Shown here: positions 41,696-50,296 of the stretch, piece by piece
How positions within the stretch are numbered: position 1 is the stretch's first letter
How the letters are laid out: every line of letters starts with the position of its first letter
Program-made: the position numbers and the translations under genes
The notes under the pieces: model-generated
What the model was told of the DNA's origin: nothing
The model's database searches: none
What the model saw: only the letters and a program-made list of their open reading frames with translations
Source of the DNA: Phosphoribacter sp037045045
GTDB lineage: Bacteria; Actinomycetota; Actinomycetes; Actinomycetales; Dermatophilaceae
Direction: 5' to 3'
NCBI GenBank assembly: GCA_037045045.1
Contig: JBAOHL010000002.1
Coordinates: 186,001 to 250,000, forward strand
DNA length: 64,000 nt

Positions 41696-42349
41696 ATGGT
41701 GCGCGTGAGCAGCCGACCCCCAACGCCCGAGGGCGACCGCCGGGCCCGGATGACGGGCGCCCAGCGACGCGAACAGCTGCTCGACGTCGGGCGCAAGGTG
41801 TTCGCGACGAGGGGCTTCGAGGCGACGACGGTCGAGGAGATCGCCGCACGCGCCGGCGTGTCGAAGCCTGTCGTCTACGAACACTTCGGCGGCAAGGAAG
41901 GCCTGTATGCCGTCGTCGTCGACCGCGAGATGCGCACCCTGCTCGACGGGGTGACCGCGCAACTGGCCAGCGGCGGCACCGCCCGCAGCCTCGTCGAACA
42001 CGCCGCCCTGGCCCTGCTGGACTACGTCGAGTCCTCGTCGGACGGGTTCCGGATCCTCGTGCGCGACTCCCCGCCCGGCCAGTCCACCGGCTCGTTTTCC
42101 AGTGTCATCAGCGACATCGCCAGCCAGGTGGAGCACATCCTCGCGGCGCAGTTCAAGATCCGCAAGCTCGACCCCAAGTCGGCGCCGGTGTACGCGCAGA
42201 TGCTCGTGGGGATGGTCGCGCTCACCGGGCAGTGGTGGCTCGACCAGCGCCGCTTCAAGAAGGCCGAGGTGGCCGCCCACCTGGTCAACCTGGCCTGGAA
42301 CGGGCTGCACGGCCTAGAGGCCAAGCCCGCCCTGCGCACCTTGGGGTAA
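41696..42349 (+). CDS. TetR-family transcriptional regulator
   Basis: A protein of about 217 residues. The N-terminal helix-turn-helix (RREQLLDVGRKVFATRGFEA, VEEIAARAGVSKPVVYEHF, GGKEGLYAVVV) is a textbook TetR domain, and the C-terminal ligand/dimer domain is helical (VGMVALTGQWWLDQ). ATG 41681 is also in frame but lies one base after TAGGGT (41674-41679), a likely -10 box, so ATG 41696 or GTG 41705 is preferred. It is divergent from the tRNA-Gln and glmU, as for the TetR gene next to glmU in mycobacteria. The target is not evident. Confidence 0.9.
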   Translation: MVRVSSRPPTPEGDRRARMTGAQRREQLLDVGRKVFATRGFEATTVEEIAARAGVSKPVVYEHFGGKEGLYAVVVDREMRTLLDGVTAQLASGGTARSLVEHAALALLDYVESSSDGFRILVRDSPPGQSTGSFSSVISDIASQVEHILAAQFKIRKLDPKSAPVYAQMLVGMVALTGQWWLDQRRFKKAEVAAHLVNLAWNGLHGLEAKPALRTLG

Positions 42350-42385
42350 CCCCTTCGGGCGCCAGCCTGACTCGCCGACGTCGAT

Positions 42386-44947
42386 TCAGCCCACGGGTTT
42401 GCTGCCGCGCACGTTGACGACGTCGGTGGCAACCTCGCGACCGGCGTTCCTGAGGACCAGCGTGACGTTGGCGTTGGGCCGTTGGAAGCGCACGGCGACG
42501 GAGAGCTGTCCGGTGGTCTCGGTGAGGGCGCACGACATCGATTGCCACTGGTCCGTGGAAGTGCACGACATCCCCGGGCCAGGGACCACGATGTCGCCGA
42601 CTTCGCTGATCCTTACGGTCAACGTGCCAGGCCCGTCCATGCCCAGGTCGTAGCCAACCGTTTGGGACACGTCGTTGCGGAACGCCTCGACGGGCAACAG
42701 GACCGGTTTGGGCACCACGACGGTCGTCCTCGCGGTGGTTTCCAGGGCGGCGCTGTTGGAGACCGCGACGGTGACCGTCGTCTTGGGGTCCAGCGGATGC
42801 GGGGTGATCTGCAGGTCGCCGAACTGCCCCGGCAGCGCGCAGATGACCGTAGCCGCGTCAGGCGAACACGGGACGACGGCCGATACCGCCGCGCGACGCA
42901 CGCCGGCCGGGGCCGCCGTGACGAGGGCGACCGAGACCGTGCCCGGCCCGCTGATGGCCACCGTGACGGTGCCGCCGGCCAGCGCTCCGGTGTCGACCGA
43001 CACGGCAGTGGCGACGCCCGCCGGTAGGGGCGGCAACGGCGTCACGAACGAGGGCTGGATCAGGACGGGGATGCTCAGCACCTGGCTCAAGCCCGCCGCG
43101 TTGACGATGGTCACCTCGATGGTGCCCGGAGCATCGGTCGGCGGGGTGAGCGTCACCGTGCCCGACGTGCCGGCGATCGTACAGGGCGACCCGCACCCGG
43201 AGAGCGGCACCGTTGACGTGCTCGTCCCGGCCACGAAGGCCGCTGTAACCGTCCCGCCGAAGACCGACCCCGTGTTGACGGTCAGGGTGATCGGTTGTCC
43301 CCCGATGGCGCTGGTGGGGTTGTTCGTCGGGAACGTCGGCGGCACGTCCGGCGGCGGCGCGATGGTCAGCGTCGTCGTGGTTACCTGCCCGGCCGAGTTG
43401 GTCACCGTGATCGTCACCGTCGCGGGGTATGCCGTGGGTTGGGGCGTGAACGTCACGGAGCCGGTCGGTCCCGGGAACGTGCAGGTTCCCGATGGGGAGC
43501 AGGTGGTCCCCGGTGGGCCGGAACTGACCGCCACGGTGATCGTGCCACCGGCCGACGAGCCGAAGTCGAACGTCAGCGTGAGGGGTTGTCCGGCCGCCGC
43601 GCTCGTCGGGTTGCCCGCCGCGGGCACCGGAACGCTCGTCCCGGGCGGCGGGGTTGGCACGGGGGTCGACGGCGACGGACTCGGTGCGGCGGATGCCGTC
43701 GTGGTCGGGCGCGTCGCCGTTGCGGTGCGGGTGGGTGTGGTCCGTGCCGGGGCGGCGCCCAAAGCGGTGAGGGCGTCGAGGCTCGGCCCGCTCGGGGTCG
43801 GTGCCGGCGGGACCGGCTGCGGCAGCGCGGAGGCCGAGCCCCCCGAGCCGCCCCCCGCGCCCGCGCCGGACGAACTCGCGCCACCGGCTCCACCGCCGCC
43901 ACCGCCGCCGCCGCCGGCGACGACTGGGGTGGCTCCGCCCGCGCCGGACAGCGCGGCGAAGCCGCCCGCCGGGGCGCCGACGAAGCCCGCCCCGAGTGCT
44001 GCCGCCACGGCGACGCCGGCCACCTTGCCGCCCAGGGACGCGAGGTTGCGCAACCCGGCGAGCAGAGCACCGGTGGGAGCGGACGGATCGGGACGCTGCC
44101 CTGCATCGCCGCCCGCGCCGGCACCGGCCAGTCCGCCGATCCATGCCGCGCCGGTGCTCGTGCCCGCGACGAAGATCAGCGGGACCATGACCGCCTTCAG
44201 GCCACGGTTGACCTCGGTGAGCTCCAGCGCGAGGGCGCGGGCGCGGGCGCATCCCGCGAGATGTTCCTCGACCCGAGCCCGCTGACGTACCGGGAGCTTG
44301 CCGCGGACATAGCGGCCCATCTGAGCGAGCACCCAGCGACACTCCTCGTCGCGCGCCCGCGAGATCGCCCGGTCGGCGTGAGCCTCGAGATACCGAGCCC
44401 GCAGGGCGTCCCGCGCCCGCAAGGCGACGACGCTGACGCCGTTGGGCGTCAATCCCATCGTCGTGGCGACGGCAGCCGGTGACCGTCCCTCGACGGTGGT
44501 GTGCCAGAGGACCTGCTCATCGCGCTCGGGCAGCCGGCTGAAGGCGGTGCGCACCAGATCCTGGTCGACCCGTGCCTCGACGTCGTAGGCCTTGACCTGT
44601 TCCGCGGCGCTCTCGAGGTCCTCGGTCTCGGAGGGCACGACCCGCAGGTCGCCGCGCGCCAGGTCGACGGCCACCGTCTTGACCGCGCTGAGGAAATAGG
44701 ACCGGAAGTTGGTCGTCGGGCCCTTGCCGGCCCGCAGCAGGCCGTAAACCCTCAGGCTGGCCTCGGCGACGACGTCCTCGGCGGAGGCCCGCCCCCGGTA
44801 GCGGTGCGCCACGGCATACGCGGTCGTCAGGTGTCGGCGCCAGAGTTCGGCGTACGCGTCGGAATCGCCCTCGCGGGCACCGGCGAGCAGGGCCGCATCG
44901 TCGGCCAGCGTCCAGGCGCGGCCTAATGCTCCCACGCTCGCGGACAA
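42386..44947 (-). CDS. ECF-type sigma factor fused to anti-sigma-like, membrane and extracellular Ig-like domains
   Basis: An 853-residue single polypeptide from TTG 44947, chosen for the GGAGGGGA site 8 bases upstream. Residues about 25-95 are sigma region 2 (AYAELWRRHLTTAYAVAHRY, AEDVVAEASLRVY), and about 140-187 are region 4 (LPERDEQVLWHTTVEGRS, MGLTPNGVSVVALRARDAL). About 200-242 resemble a degenerate anti-sigma zinc finger (C...HLAGC, last Cys missing). Hydrophobic segments at about 252-271 and 306-326 follow, then poly-Gly and a Pro/Thr-rich linker, and four to five Ig-like repeats (NPTSAAAGQPLTLTF, NPTSAIGGQPITLTV) presumably outside the cell. Related ECF groups with long C-terminal extensions are known in actinobacteria. 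It would release or activate its sigma part on an envelope signal. It is divergent from a MarR gene. Confidence 0.85.
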   Translation of the reverse strand: MSASVGALGRAWTLADDAALLAGAREGDSDAYAELWRRHLTTAYAVAHRYRGRASAEDVVAEASLRVYGLLRAGKGPTTNFRSYFLSAVKTVAVDLARGDLRVVPSETEDLESAAEQVKAYDVEARVDQDLVRTAFSRLPERDEQVLWHTTVEGRSPAAVATTMGLTPNGVSVVALRARDALRARYLEAHADRAISRARDEECRWVLAQMGRYVRGKLPVRQRARVEEHLAGCARARALALELTEVNRGLKAVMVPLIFVAGTSTGAAWIGGLAGAGAGGDAGQRPDPSAPTGALLAGLRNLASLGGKVAGVAVAAALGAGFVGAPAGGFAALSGAGGATPVVAGGGGGGGGGAGGASSSGAGAGGGSGGSASALPQPVPPAPTPSGPSLDALTALGAAPARTTPTRTATATRPTTTASAAPSPSPSTPVPTPPPGTSVPVPAAGNPTSAAAGQPLTLTFDFGSSAGGTITVAVSSGPPGTTCSPSGTCTFPGPTGSVTFTPQPTAYPATVTITVTNSAGQVTTTTLTIAPPPDVPPTFPTNNPTSAIGGQPITLTVNTGSVFGGTVTAAFVAGTSTSTVPLSGCGSPCTIAGTSGTVTLTPPTDAPGTIEVTIVNAAGLSQVLSIPVLIQPSFVTPLPPLPAGVATAVSVDTGALAGGTVTVAISGPGTVSVALVTAAPAGVRRAAVSAVVPCSPDAATVICALPGQFGDLQITPHPLDPKTTVTVAVSNSAALETTARTTVVVPKPVLLPVEAFRNDVSQTVGYDLGMDGPGTLTVRISEVGDIVVPGPGMSCTSTDQWQSMSCALTETTGQLSVAVRFQRPNANVTLVLRNAGREVATDVVNVRGSKPVG

Positions 44948-44991
44948 CGCCGTACTCCCCTCCGGTCGATCCCCCGACGGTCCAGTGTGCC

Positions 44992-45036
44992 TTGCCGTTC
45001 GGCAAAAGACCATCGAGTGCCGATGTTTCGACATCG
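44992..45036. promoter_or_regulatory. Two inverted repeats in the sigma/MarR divergent region
   Basis: TTGCCG-TT-CGGCAA (44992-45005) is a perfect 14-bp palindrome-like site of the kind bound by MarR proteins. CGATGT-TTCG-ACATCG (45021-45036) is a second perfect 6-bp-arm repeat. Both lie in the 121-bp gap between the sigma-factor gene and the divergent MarR gene and are good operator candidates. Confidence 0.55.
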
Positions 45037-45068
45037 AGAATCTTGACGTCCACGCCTAGACTGGCACC

Positions 45069-45575
45069 GTGATGGACACCGATCCGTCGCCCGACGACGT
45101 GGACCGCATCGTCGCGGCCTGGGAGCGTGAACGGCCCGACCTCGATTGCGCGCCGCTGCAAGTGCTCTCGAGGATCTCCCGCCTCGCCCGCCGGCTCGAC
45201 CTGGCACGCGGTCGCGTGTTCGCCGACCACCGGCTCGACGGGTGGGAGTTCGACGTCCTGTCCGCGCTTCGTCGCGCCGGGGAGCCCTACGAACTCTCCC
45301 CCGGGCAGCTCGTCGCCGAGACGCTGGTCACGTCCGGGACGATGACCAACCGGGTCGACCGGTTGGAGCGACGCGGGCTGGTGCAACGCAGCCCTGATCT
45401 CACCGACCGACGTGGTGTCATCGTCGCCCTGACGCCGACCGGACGTGCGGCGGTCGATGAGGCGCTGGCCGCCCTGTTGGACGACGAGCGGGCCCTGTTG
45501 ATCGACCTCGACCCGTCCGAGCGTCGCACGCTCGGCGACCTGCTCCGACGGCTCAATTCACCCCTGGAAGCCTGA
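45069..45575 (+). CDS. MarR-family transcriptional regulator
   Basis: A 168-residue winged-helix protein. GWEFDVLSALRRAGEPYELS and LVTSGTMTNRVDRLERRGLVQR form the recognition helix region, and DLTDRRGVIVALTPTGRAAVDE the wing. Start at GTG 45069 or ATG 45072. TAGACT (45057-45062) sits six bases before the GTG, so the mRNA is probably leaderless. It is divergent from the membrane-linked sigma factor and may control it through the palindromes between them. The effector is unknown. Confidence 0.9.
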   Translation: MMDTDPSPDDVDRIVAAWERERPDLDCAPLQVLSRISRLARRLDLARGRVFADHRLDGWEFDVLSALRRAGEPYELSPGQLVAETLVTSGTMTNRVDRLERRGLVQRSPDLTDRRGVIVALTPTGRAAVDEALAALLDDERALLIDLDPSERRTLGDLLRRLNSPLEA

Positions 45576-45634
45576 CCGCGCCGACTCCGGCTCGGGGTCG
45601 ACCAGACCGGCCCCGGCTCGTCTGAGGGCTCGGG

Positions 45635-47467
45635 TCAGTCGAGAACTTCGGCCGCAGCGAACCATTCCGACTCGAGGGCCTCGCGCTGGGCGTCGAGCGC
45701 GCGCAGGGAGCTCTGCAGCTCGAGGACCGCGGTGTGGTCGGTAGCCACCGTGGCCAGCTGTTCGTGCAGTCGCTCCCGCCTTTCGGCGGCCCTCGCCAAG
45801 GCCTTCTCGACCCGGGCCATCGCCTTGCGGGCCTCGCGTGCCTGCGCCGCACCGGCCTGCGACATCCTCGCCGGCCGGGCCCCGGCCGCCGTGGTTTCCG
45901 GCGCGCCGACCCCATCCGCTCGCGTGGGCGACGAGGCGGGATCCCGCCGCTCGCGGCGCAGCTGCAGGTACTGCTCCACGCCGCCGGGCAGATCCCGCAG
46001 GCGCCCGTTGCCCAGCAGGGCGACCTGACGGTCGGCGATCCGTTCGAGCAGGTACCGGTCGTGCGAGACGACGACGAGGGTGCCGGCCCACCCGTCGAGG
46101 ACGTCCTCGAGCGAGGTCAGGGTCGCCACGTCGAGGTCGTTGGTCGGCTCGTCGAGCAGGATGACGTTCGGTTCGGACATCAGCAGCCGCAGCAATTGCA
46201 GTCGGCGCTTCTCGCCGCCGGAGAGGTCGCCGACCCGGGTTTGCTGCCGACCGCCCGGGAATCCCAGGCGCGTGGCCAGCTGGCTCGCGGTGACCTCCTT
46301 GTCGCCGAGGGTGATGACGCGACGGACCCCCTCGATGGCCTCGATGACGCGGTATGCCGCGAACGCCTCGAGTTCGTCGACCTGCTGGGTGAGGTGGGCC
46401 AGGGCGACGGTCTTGCCGACCCGCCGGTGCCCGCCGGTCAAGGCCAGCTCGCCGGCCAGGGCCTGCAACAGCGTCGACTTGCCCGAGCCGTTGACGCCGA
46501 CGATGCCGACCCGTTCGCCGGGCGCCAGGCGCCAGGTGACCCGGTCGAGGATCCGGCGGTCGCCGAGGGTCACGCTGGCGTCGACCAGGTCGATGACGTC
46601 CTTGCCGAGGCGACGGGTGGCGAAACGGACGAGGGCGGCCTCGTCGCGCGGCGGCGGTTCGTCGGCGATGAGGGCGCTCGCGGCCTCGACGCGGAACCGG
46701 GGCTTGCTCGTGCGGGCCGGCGCGCCGCGGCGCAACCAGGCCAGTTCCTTGCGCAGGAGGTTGTCGCGGCGCTCCGCGGCGACGTCGGCGCGCCGGAGCC
46801 GCTCGGCCTGGGCCAGCACGTATGCCGCGTAGCCCCCGTCGAAGCTGCTCACCCGCCCGCCGTGGACCTCCCACGAGGTCGTGAAGGCCGCGTCGAGAAA
46901 CCACCGGTCGTGGGAGACCGCAACGACGGCGGCATCCGCGCGGGTCTGCGTGGACAGGTGCTCGGCGAGCCAGGCCACGCCCTCGACGTCGAGGTGGTTG
47001 GTCGGCTCGTCGAGCAACAGCACGTCGGGGTCGGCGATGATCTCGGCGGCGAGGGCCACCCGGCGGCGCTCCCCACCCGAGAGCGCGCCGACCCGGGCCT
47101 GGAGGCCACCCACGCCGCCGGCGTCGAGCCCGCCCAGCAGCCCGTCGAGGATCGAGCGCGCCCGGGAGTCACCGGCCCACTCGTGCTCGGGCCGGGTCCC
47201 GACGACGGCGTGGCGCACGGTGACGGCGGGATCGAGGGTCTCGCCCTGTCCAAGCAGGCCCAGCGTCGTGCCGGCGGTCCGGGTGACCCGCCCGGCATCC
47301 GGCTGCTGCTGTCCGGCCAGGACGCGCAGCAGCGTCGACTTGCCGCCGCCGTTGCGTCCGACGACTCCGACGCGGACCCCGGTGGCCACCCCGAGCGATA
47401 CCTCGTCGAGGACTGTGGCGACGCCGTGCACGACGGTGACGCCGTCGGCGTTGACGAGCACGCCCAT
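45635..47467 (-). CDS. ABC-F family ATP-binding protein (Uup/EttA type)
   Basis: A 610-residue soluble protein with two nucleotide-binding domains and no membrane span. Walker A motifs GRNGGGKSTLLRVL and GVNGSGKSTLLQAL, signatures LSGGERRRVALA and LSGGEKRRLQLL, and Walker B LLLDEPTNHLD and ILLDEPTNDLD are present, with a linker between and a charged C-terminal coiled coil (about 530-605). ABC-F proteins act on ribosomes (translation factors or antibiotic protection). The start ATG 47467 overlaps the ispE stop (TGATG), so it belongs to the rsmA-ispE operon. Confidence 0.92.
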   Translation of the reverse strand: MGVLVNADGVTVVHGVATVLDEVSLGVATGVRVGVVGRNGGGKSTLLRVLAGQQQPDAGRVTRTAGTTLGLLGQGETLDPAVTVRHAVVGTRPEHEWAGDSRARSILDGLLGGLDAGGVGGLQARVGALSGGERRRVALAAEIIADPDVLLLDEPTNHLDVEGVAWLAEHLSTQTRADAAVVAVSHDRWFLDAAFTTSWEVHGGRVSSFDGGYAAYVLAQAERLRRADVAAERRDNLLRKELAWLRRGAPARTSKPRFRVEAASALIADEPPPRDEAALVRFATRRLGKDVIDLVDASVTLGDRRILDRVTWRLAPGERVGIVGVNGSGKSTLLQALAGELALTGGHRRVGKTVALAHLTQQVDELEAFAAYRVIEAIEGVRRVITLGDKEVTASQLATRLGFPGGRQQTRVGDLSGGEKRRLQLLRLLMSEPNVILLDEPTNDLDVATLTSLEDVLDGWAGTLVVVSHDRYLLERIADRQVALLGNGRLRDLPGGVEQYLQLRRERRDPASSPTRADGVGAPETTAAGARPARMSQAGAAQAREARKAMARVEKALARAAERRERLHEQLATVATDHTAVLELQSSLRALDAQREALESEWFAAAEVLD

Positions 47468-48399
47468 CAGTCGCGACGGCCACCTGTGACGACCGCGGCT
47501 CCGTGGACGGGCCCCTTGGCCCGCTTGACCTCCCGGGCCACACCCGAGGCGGTGAGCGCCACGCACAGGTCGAGGGCGTGCTCCGGAGAGGATGTGAGGA
47601 ACGCGACGGTCGGCCCGGAGCCGCTGACGATGCCGCCAAGGGCGCCGAATTCGAGGCCGGCGTCGAGGACCTCGCGCAGCGGCGGCCGCAACGAGATCGC
47701 CGCCTCCTGCAGGTCGTTGGCCAAGGCGTGCCCGAGCGCCGCAGGGTCTCCGGAGCGCAGGGCGGTCATCATGTCCGAGGACACGTCCGGAGCGTCGACC
47801 GGCTCCTCGCCTCGGAGTCGGTCGCAGGCGGCATACACCTCGGGTGTCGACAGACCCTGCTCGGCGACCGCGAACACCCAGTGGTAGGTCCCACGCGCCA
47901 GTACCGGGGCCAGTTGCTCGCCACGCCCGGACCCCATGGCGATGCCACCGTGCAGGGAGAAGGGCACGTCGCTGCCCAGTTCGGCGGCCATCACCCCGAG
48001 GGCGTCGCGGTCCTGGTGGACCCCCCAGAGCACGTCGAGGGCCACCAACGTCGCCGCGGCGTCGGCCGACCCGCCGGCCATCCCGCCCGCGACCGGGATG
48101 TCCTTGGTGATGTGGACCGCGGCAGCATCGGCCCGCTCGCACCGCTCGGCCAGCAGCCGTCCCGCCCGGACGGCGAGGTTGCCCGCATCGGTGGGGACGT
48201 CGTCGGCATACGAGCCGCTGACGGTGACCTCCCACTCGGGTGCCGGCGAGACGCTGACCTCGTCGTACAGACCGACGGCCATGTAGATCGTCGCGAGATC
48301 GTGGTACCCGTCGGCCCGGCGTGGTCCGACCCGCAGCTCGAGGTTGACCTTCGCCGGCGCGCGAACCGTGACGGTCCGGTGCGGCTCGGCGATGTTCAC
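47467..48399 (-). CDS. ispE: 4-diphosphocytidyl-2-C-methyl-D-erythritol kinase
   Basis: GHMP kinase of the MEP isoprenoid pathway. The 310 residues show the substrate motif VRAPAKVNLELRVGPRRADGYH, the ATP loop DIPVAGGMAGGSADAAATL and the C-terminal VSGSGPTVAFL. It lies four bases after rsmA and overlaps the ABC-F start, matching the rsmA-ispE order of actinobacteria. The final residues (KGPVHGAAVVTGG) are a common actinobacterial ending. Confidence 0.96.
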   Translation of the reverse strand: MNIAEPHRTVTVRAPAKVNLELRVGPRRADGYHDLATIYMAVGLYDEVSVSPAPEWEVTVSGSYADDVPTDAGNLAVRAGRLLAERCERADAAAVHITKDIPVAGGMAGGSADAAATLVALDVLWGVHQDRDALGVMAAELGSDVPFSLHGGIAMGSGRGEQLAPVLARGTYHWVFAVAEQGLSTPEVYAACDRLRGEEPVDAPDVSSDMMTALRSGDPAALGHALANDLQEAAISLRPPLREVLDAGLEFGALGGIVSGSGPTVAFLTSSPEHALDLCVALTASGVAREVKRAKGPVHGAAVVTGGRRD

Positions 48400-48403
48400 C
48401 CGC

Positions 48404-49273
48404 TCACCCTATGGGTCTGGCGCTGGCGAGCGCGGCGAACCCCGCGATGTCCAGCGCCTCGCCGCGGATCGCCGGGTCGATGCCCGCGGCGAGCAGGGTC
48501 GCCTCGGCGGCGGCGGGTCCTCCGGCCCAACTCGCCAGGGCCGCTCGCAGGGTCTTGCGCCGTTGGGCGAAGGCCGCGTCGATGCACGCGAAGACCGCCT
48601 CGCGGGGGACGCGCGAGGGCGGGGAGGGTCGGCGACTGAAGGCGACGAGCCCCGAGTCGACGTTGGGAACCGGCCAGAACACCCCGCGGGGAACCGTGCC
48701 GGCCAAGGCGGTCTGCGCCCACCAGGCGACCTTGAGGCTCGGCACGCCGTAGGACTTGGACCCCGGTCCCGCCGCGAGCCGTTCGGCAACCTCGAGCTGG
48801 ACCATGACCAGCCCCCGTTCGATGCTCGGGTAGCGCTCCAGGAAGGTCAGCACGACCGGCACCGAGACGTTGTAGGGCAGGTTGGCCACCAGCGCCGTCG
48901 GCTGCGGGTCGGGCAGTCGGGCGAGGGCCAGGGCGTCGCCGGTCACGACGGTGAGCCGGTGGGCCGACTCCGGCCGGTATGCCGCGACCGTCTCGGGCAG
49001 GGCGTCGGCGAGCATCGGGTCGATCTCGATCGCCGTGACCGCGGCCGCGGCGTCGAGCAACCCGAGGGTGAGCGACCCGAGACCCGGACCGACCTCGACG
49101 ACGACGTCCTGCGGGGCGACGTCCGCGAGCCGCACGATCCGTCGGATGGTGTTGGCGTCGACGACGAAGTTCTGACCCCGCGCTTTCGTGGGTCGCAGCC
49201 CGAGGGCGTCGGCGCGGGCGCGCAGGCGGGACGCGGTGAGCCACTCCCTCGTGGGCGGCTCGGGGTTGGTCAT
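48404..49273 (-). CDS. rsmA: 16S rRNA dimethyladenosine transferase
   Basis: Dimethylates A1518/A1519 of 16S rRNA during 30S maturation. The 289 residues start at ATG 49273. ARGQNFVVDANTIRRIVRLA, the SAM motif VVVEVGPGLGSLTLGLL, TAIEIDPML, and the catalytic VANLPYNVSVPVVL motif are present, with WPVPNVDSGLVAF in the C-terminal domain. It is co-oriented with ispE. The upstream giant hairpin separates it from the PepSY-like gene, so it may have its own promoter or receive attenuated read-through. Confidence 0.96.
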   Translation of the reverse strand: MTNPEPPTREWLTASRLRARADALGLRPTKARGQNFVVDANTIRRIVRLADVAPQDVVVEVGPGLGSLTLGLLDAAAAVTAIEIDPMLADALPETVAAYRPESAHRLTVVTGDALALARLPDPQPTALVANLPYNVSVPVVLTFLERYPSIERGLVMVQLEVAERLAAGPGSKSYGVPSLKVAWWAQTALAGTVPRGVFWPVPNVDSGLVAFSRRPSPPSRVPREAVFACIDAAFAQRRKTLRAALASWAGGPAAAEATLLAAGIDPAIRGEALDIAGFAALASARPIG

Positions 49274-49321
49274 GGCGGCGAGCCTATGCCGCTGCCGCAT
49301 GGGGATTGGCGCCACGCGAGT

Positions 49322-49366
49322 GCGGCGGGGCGGATCGAGGTCGGCCACCTCGCTCCGCCCCGCCGC
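49322..49366 (-). terminator. Very stable 13+6-bp hairpin after the PepSY-like gene
   Basis: GCGGCGGGGCGGA (49322-49334) pairs perfectly with TCCGCCCCGCCGC (49354-49366). Inside, separated by one mismatch, CGAGGT pairs with ACCTCG. It lies 6 bases after the PepSY-like stop codon. It lacks a T-run but is strong enough to stop or protect the transcript before rsmA. Confidence 0.65.
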
Positions 49367-49372
49367 GGTGGG

Positions 49373-50077
49373 TCAGCTGGACGAGGTCGCCGAGCCGCTC
49401 GGCGTTCCGGTCCCCTGCTGTTGGTTCGAGCCGTGGCCACGCGGACCGTTGCCACCGGGGCCGCCGGTGCCGCCCGGGCCACCGGTGTTCTCGGTGACCG
49501 TGGCGAGGTCGGCGCTGACGTCGAACATCACCTTCGCGCCGGCCTTGGTCCCGAGCACGTCGTACGAACCGTCCGGGTCCTTGCGCACGCTCTCGACGGT
49601 GACCGCCGAGTCCTTGCCGGTCACCGCGGCCGAGACCTTGCTCGCCTCGTCGCCGGTCACCGGGGTGTCCTGGCTGCCGCCGCCGCCGTGCCCGCCCGGG
49701 CCGCCGGTGTTCTCGGTGACCGTGGCGAGGTCGGCGCTGACGTCGAACATCACCTTCGCGCCGGCCTTGGTCCCGAGCACGTCGTAGGAACCGTCCGGGT
49801 CCTTGCGCACGCTCTCGACGGTGACCGCCGAGTCCTTGCCGGTCACCGCGGCCGAGACCTTGCTCGCCTCGTCGCCGGTCACCGGGGTGTCCTGGCTCGC
49901 GCCGCCGGAACCGTCCTGTTGGTGGCCCTGGGCGTTCGGGGTGGCGGTGGCCGCGGCGGCCACCCGGGTGGTGGCGACCGGCGCGGCGGATGCGTTGGAC
50001 ATCGCCACACCGCCGACGATGACGGCACCAGCGGCGGCGAGGGAGGCAGCGCCGATGCCGAGCTTCTTGGGGTTCAT
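49373..50077 (-). CDS. Secreted protein with two near-identical PepSY-like repeats
   Basis: A 234-residue exported protein from ATG 50077 with AGGAG 8 bases upstream. The signal peptide IGAASLAAAGAVIVGGVAMS ends near ASA-AP. Two repeats (about 65-125 and 139-199) each read TPVTGDEASKVSAAVTG...VRKDPDGSYDVL...AKVMFDVSADLATV, the pattern of PepSY-type domains. Gly-rich linkers (GGPGGHGGGG, GGPGGTGGPGG) separate them and a Ser/Gln/Gly tail ends the protein. The role is unknown; PepSY domains often bind or inhibit peptidases. It sits between rpfB and rsmA, interrupting an otherwise conserved gene order. Confidence 0.8.
   Translation of the reverse strand: MNPKKLGIGAASLAAAGAVIVGGVAMSNASAAPVATTRVAAAATATPNAQGHQQDGSGGASQDTPVTGDEASKVSAAVTGKDSAVTVESVRKDPDGSYDVLGTKAGAKVMFDVSADLATVTENTGGPGGHGGGGSQDTPVTGDEASKVSAAVTGKDSAVTVESVRKDPDGSYDVLGTKAGAKVMFDVSADLATVTENTGGPGGTGGPGGNGPRGHGSNQQQGTGTPSGSATSSS
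49482..49897 (-). repeat. Recent 194-bp internal duplication in the PepSY-like gene
   Basis: 49482-49675 and 49704-49897 (offset 222 bp) differ at one position by my reading (CGTACGAA versus CGTAGGAA). Such identity in both synonymous and coding positions indicates a very recent duplication or ongoing gene conversion. Confidence 0.9.
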
Positions 50078-50296
50078 GGGTGGTACTCCTCGGATGCGGT
50101 GCCGCAGCGGGTGCCGCGGCGTCGATACCCCAAGGTCGCTCGCGCGCTTATCCGCGCACTGTGAGCGACGTGGGTCACGGGTAGGACTTTCGATCCGGCG
50201 GCGTCCGGGCCACGGCACCCCACGCGATCGGACGATCACCCTCGGTGGCGGAGGGAGAAACCGTCCGGACGACCACGATCGACGCACGCTCCGAAA

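Noticed and set aside
42675..44285. 536-residue rightward frame opposite the sigma-factor fusion
   Set aside because: Val/Pro/Ala-rich with no domain; explained by the codon structure of the Ig-like repeats on the opposite strand.
45734..47887. 717-residue rightward frame opposite the ABC-F and ispE genes
   Set aside because: No recognisable motif, whereas both opposite-strand genes have complete catalytic motifs.
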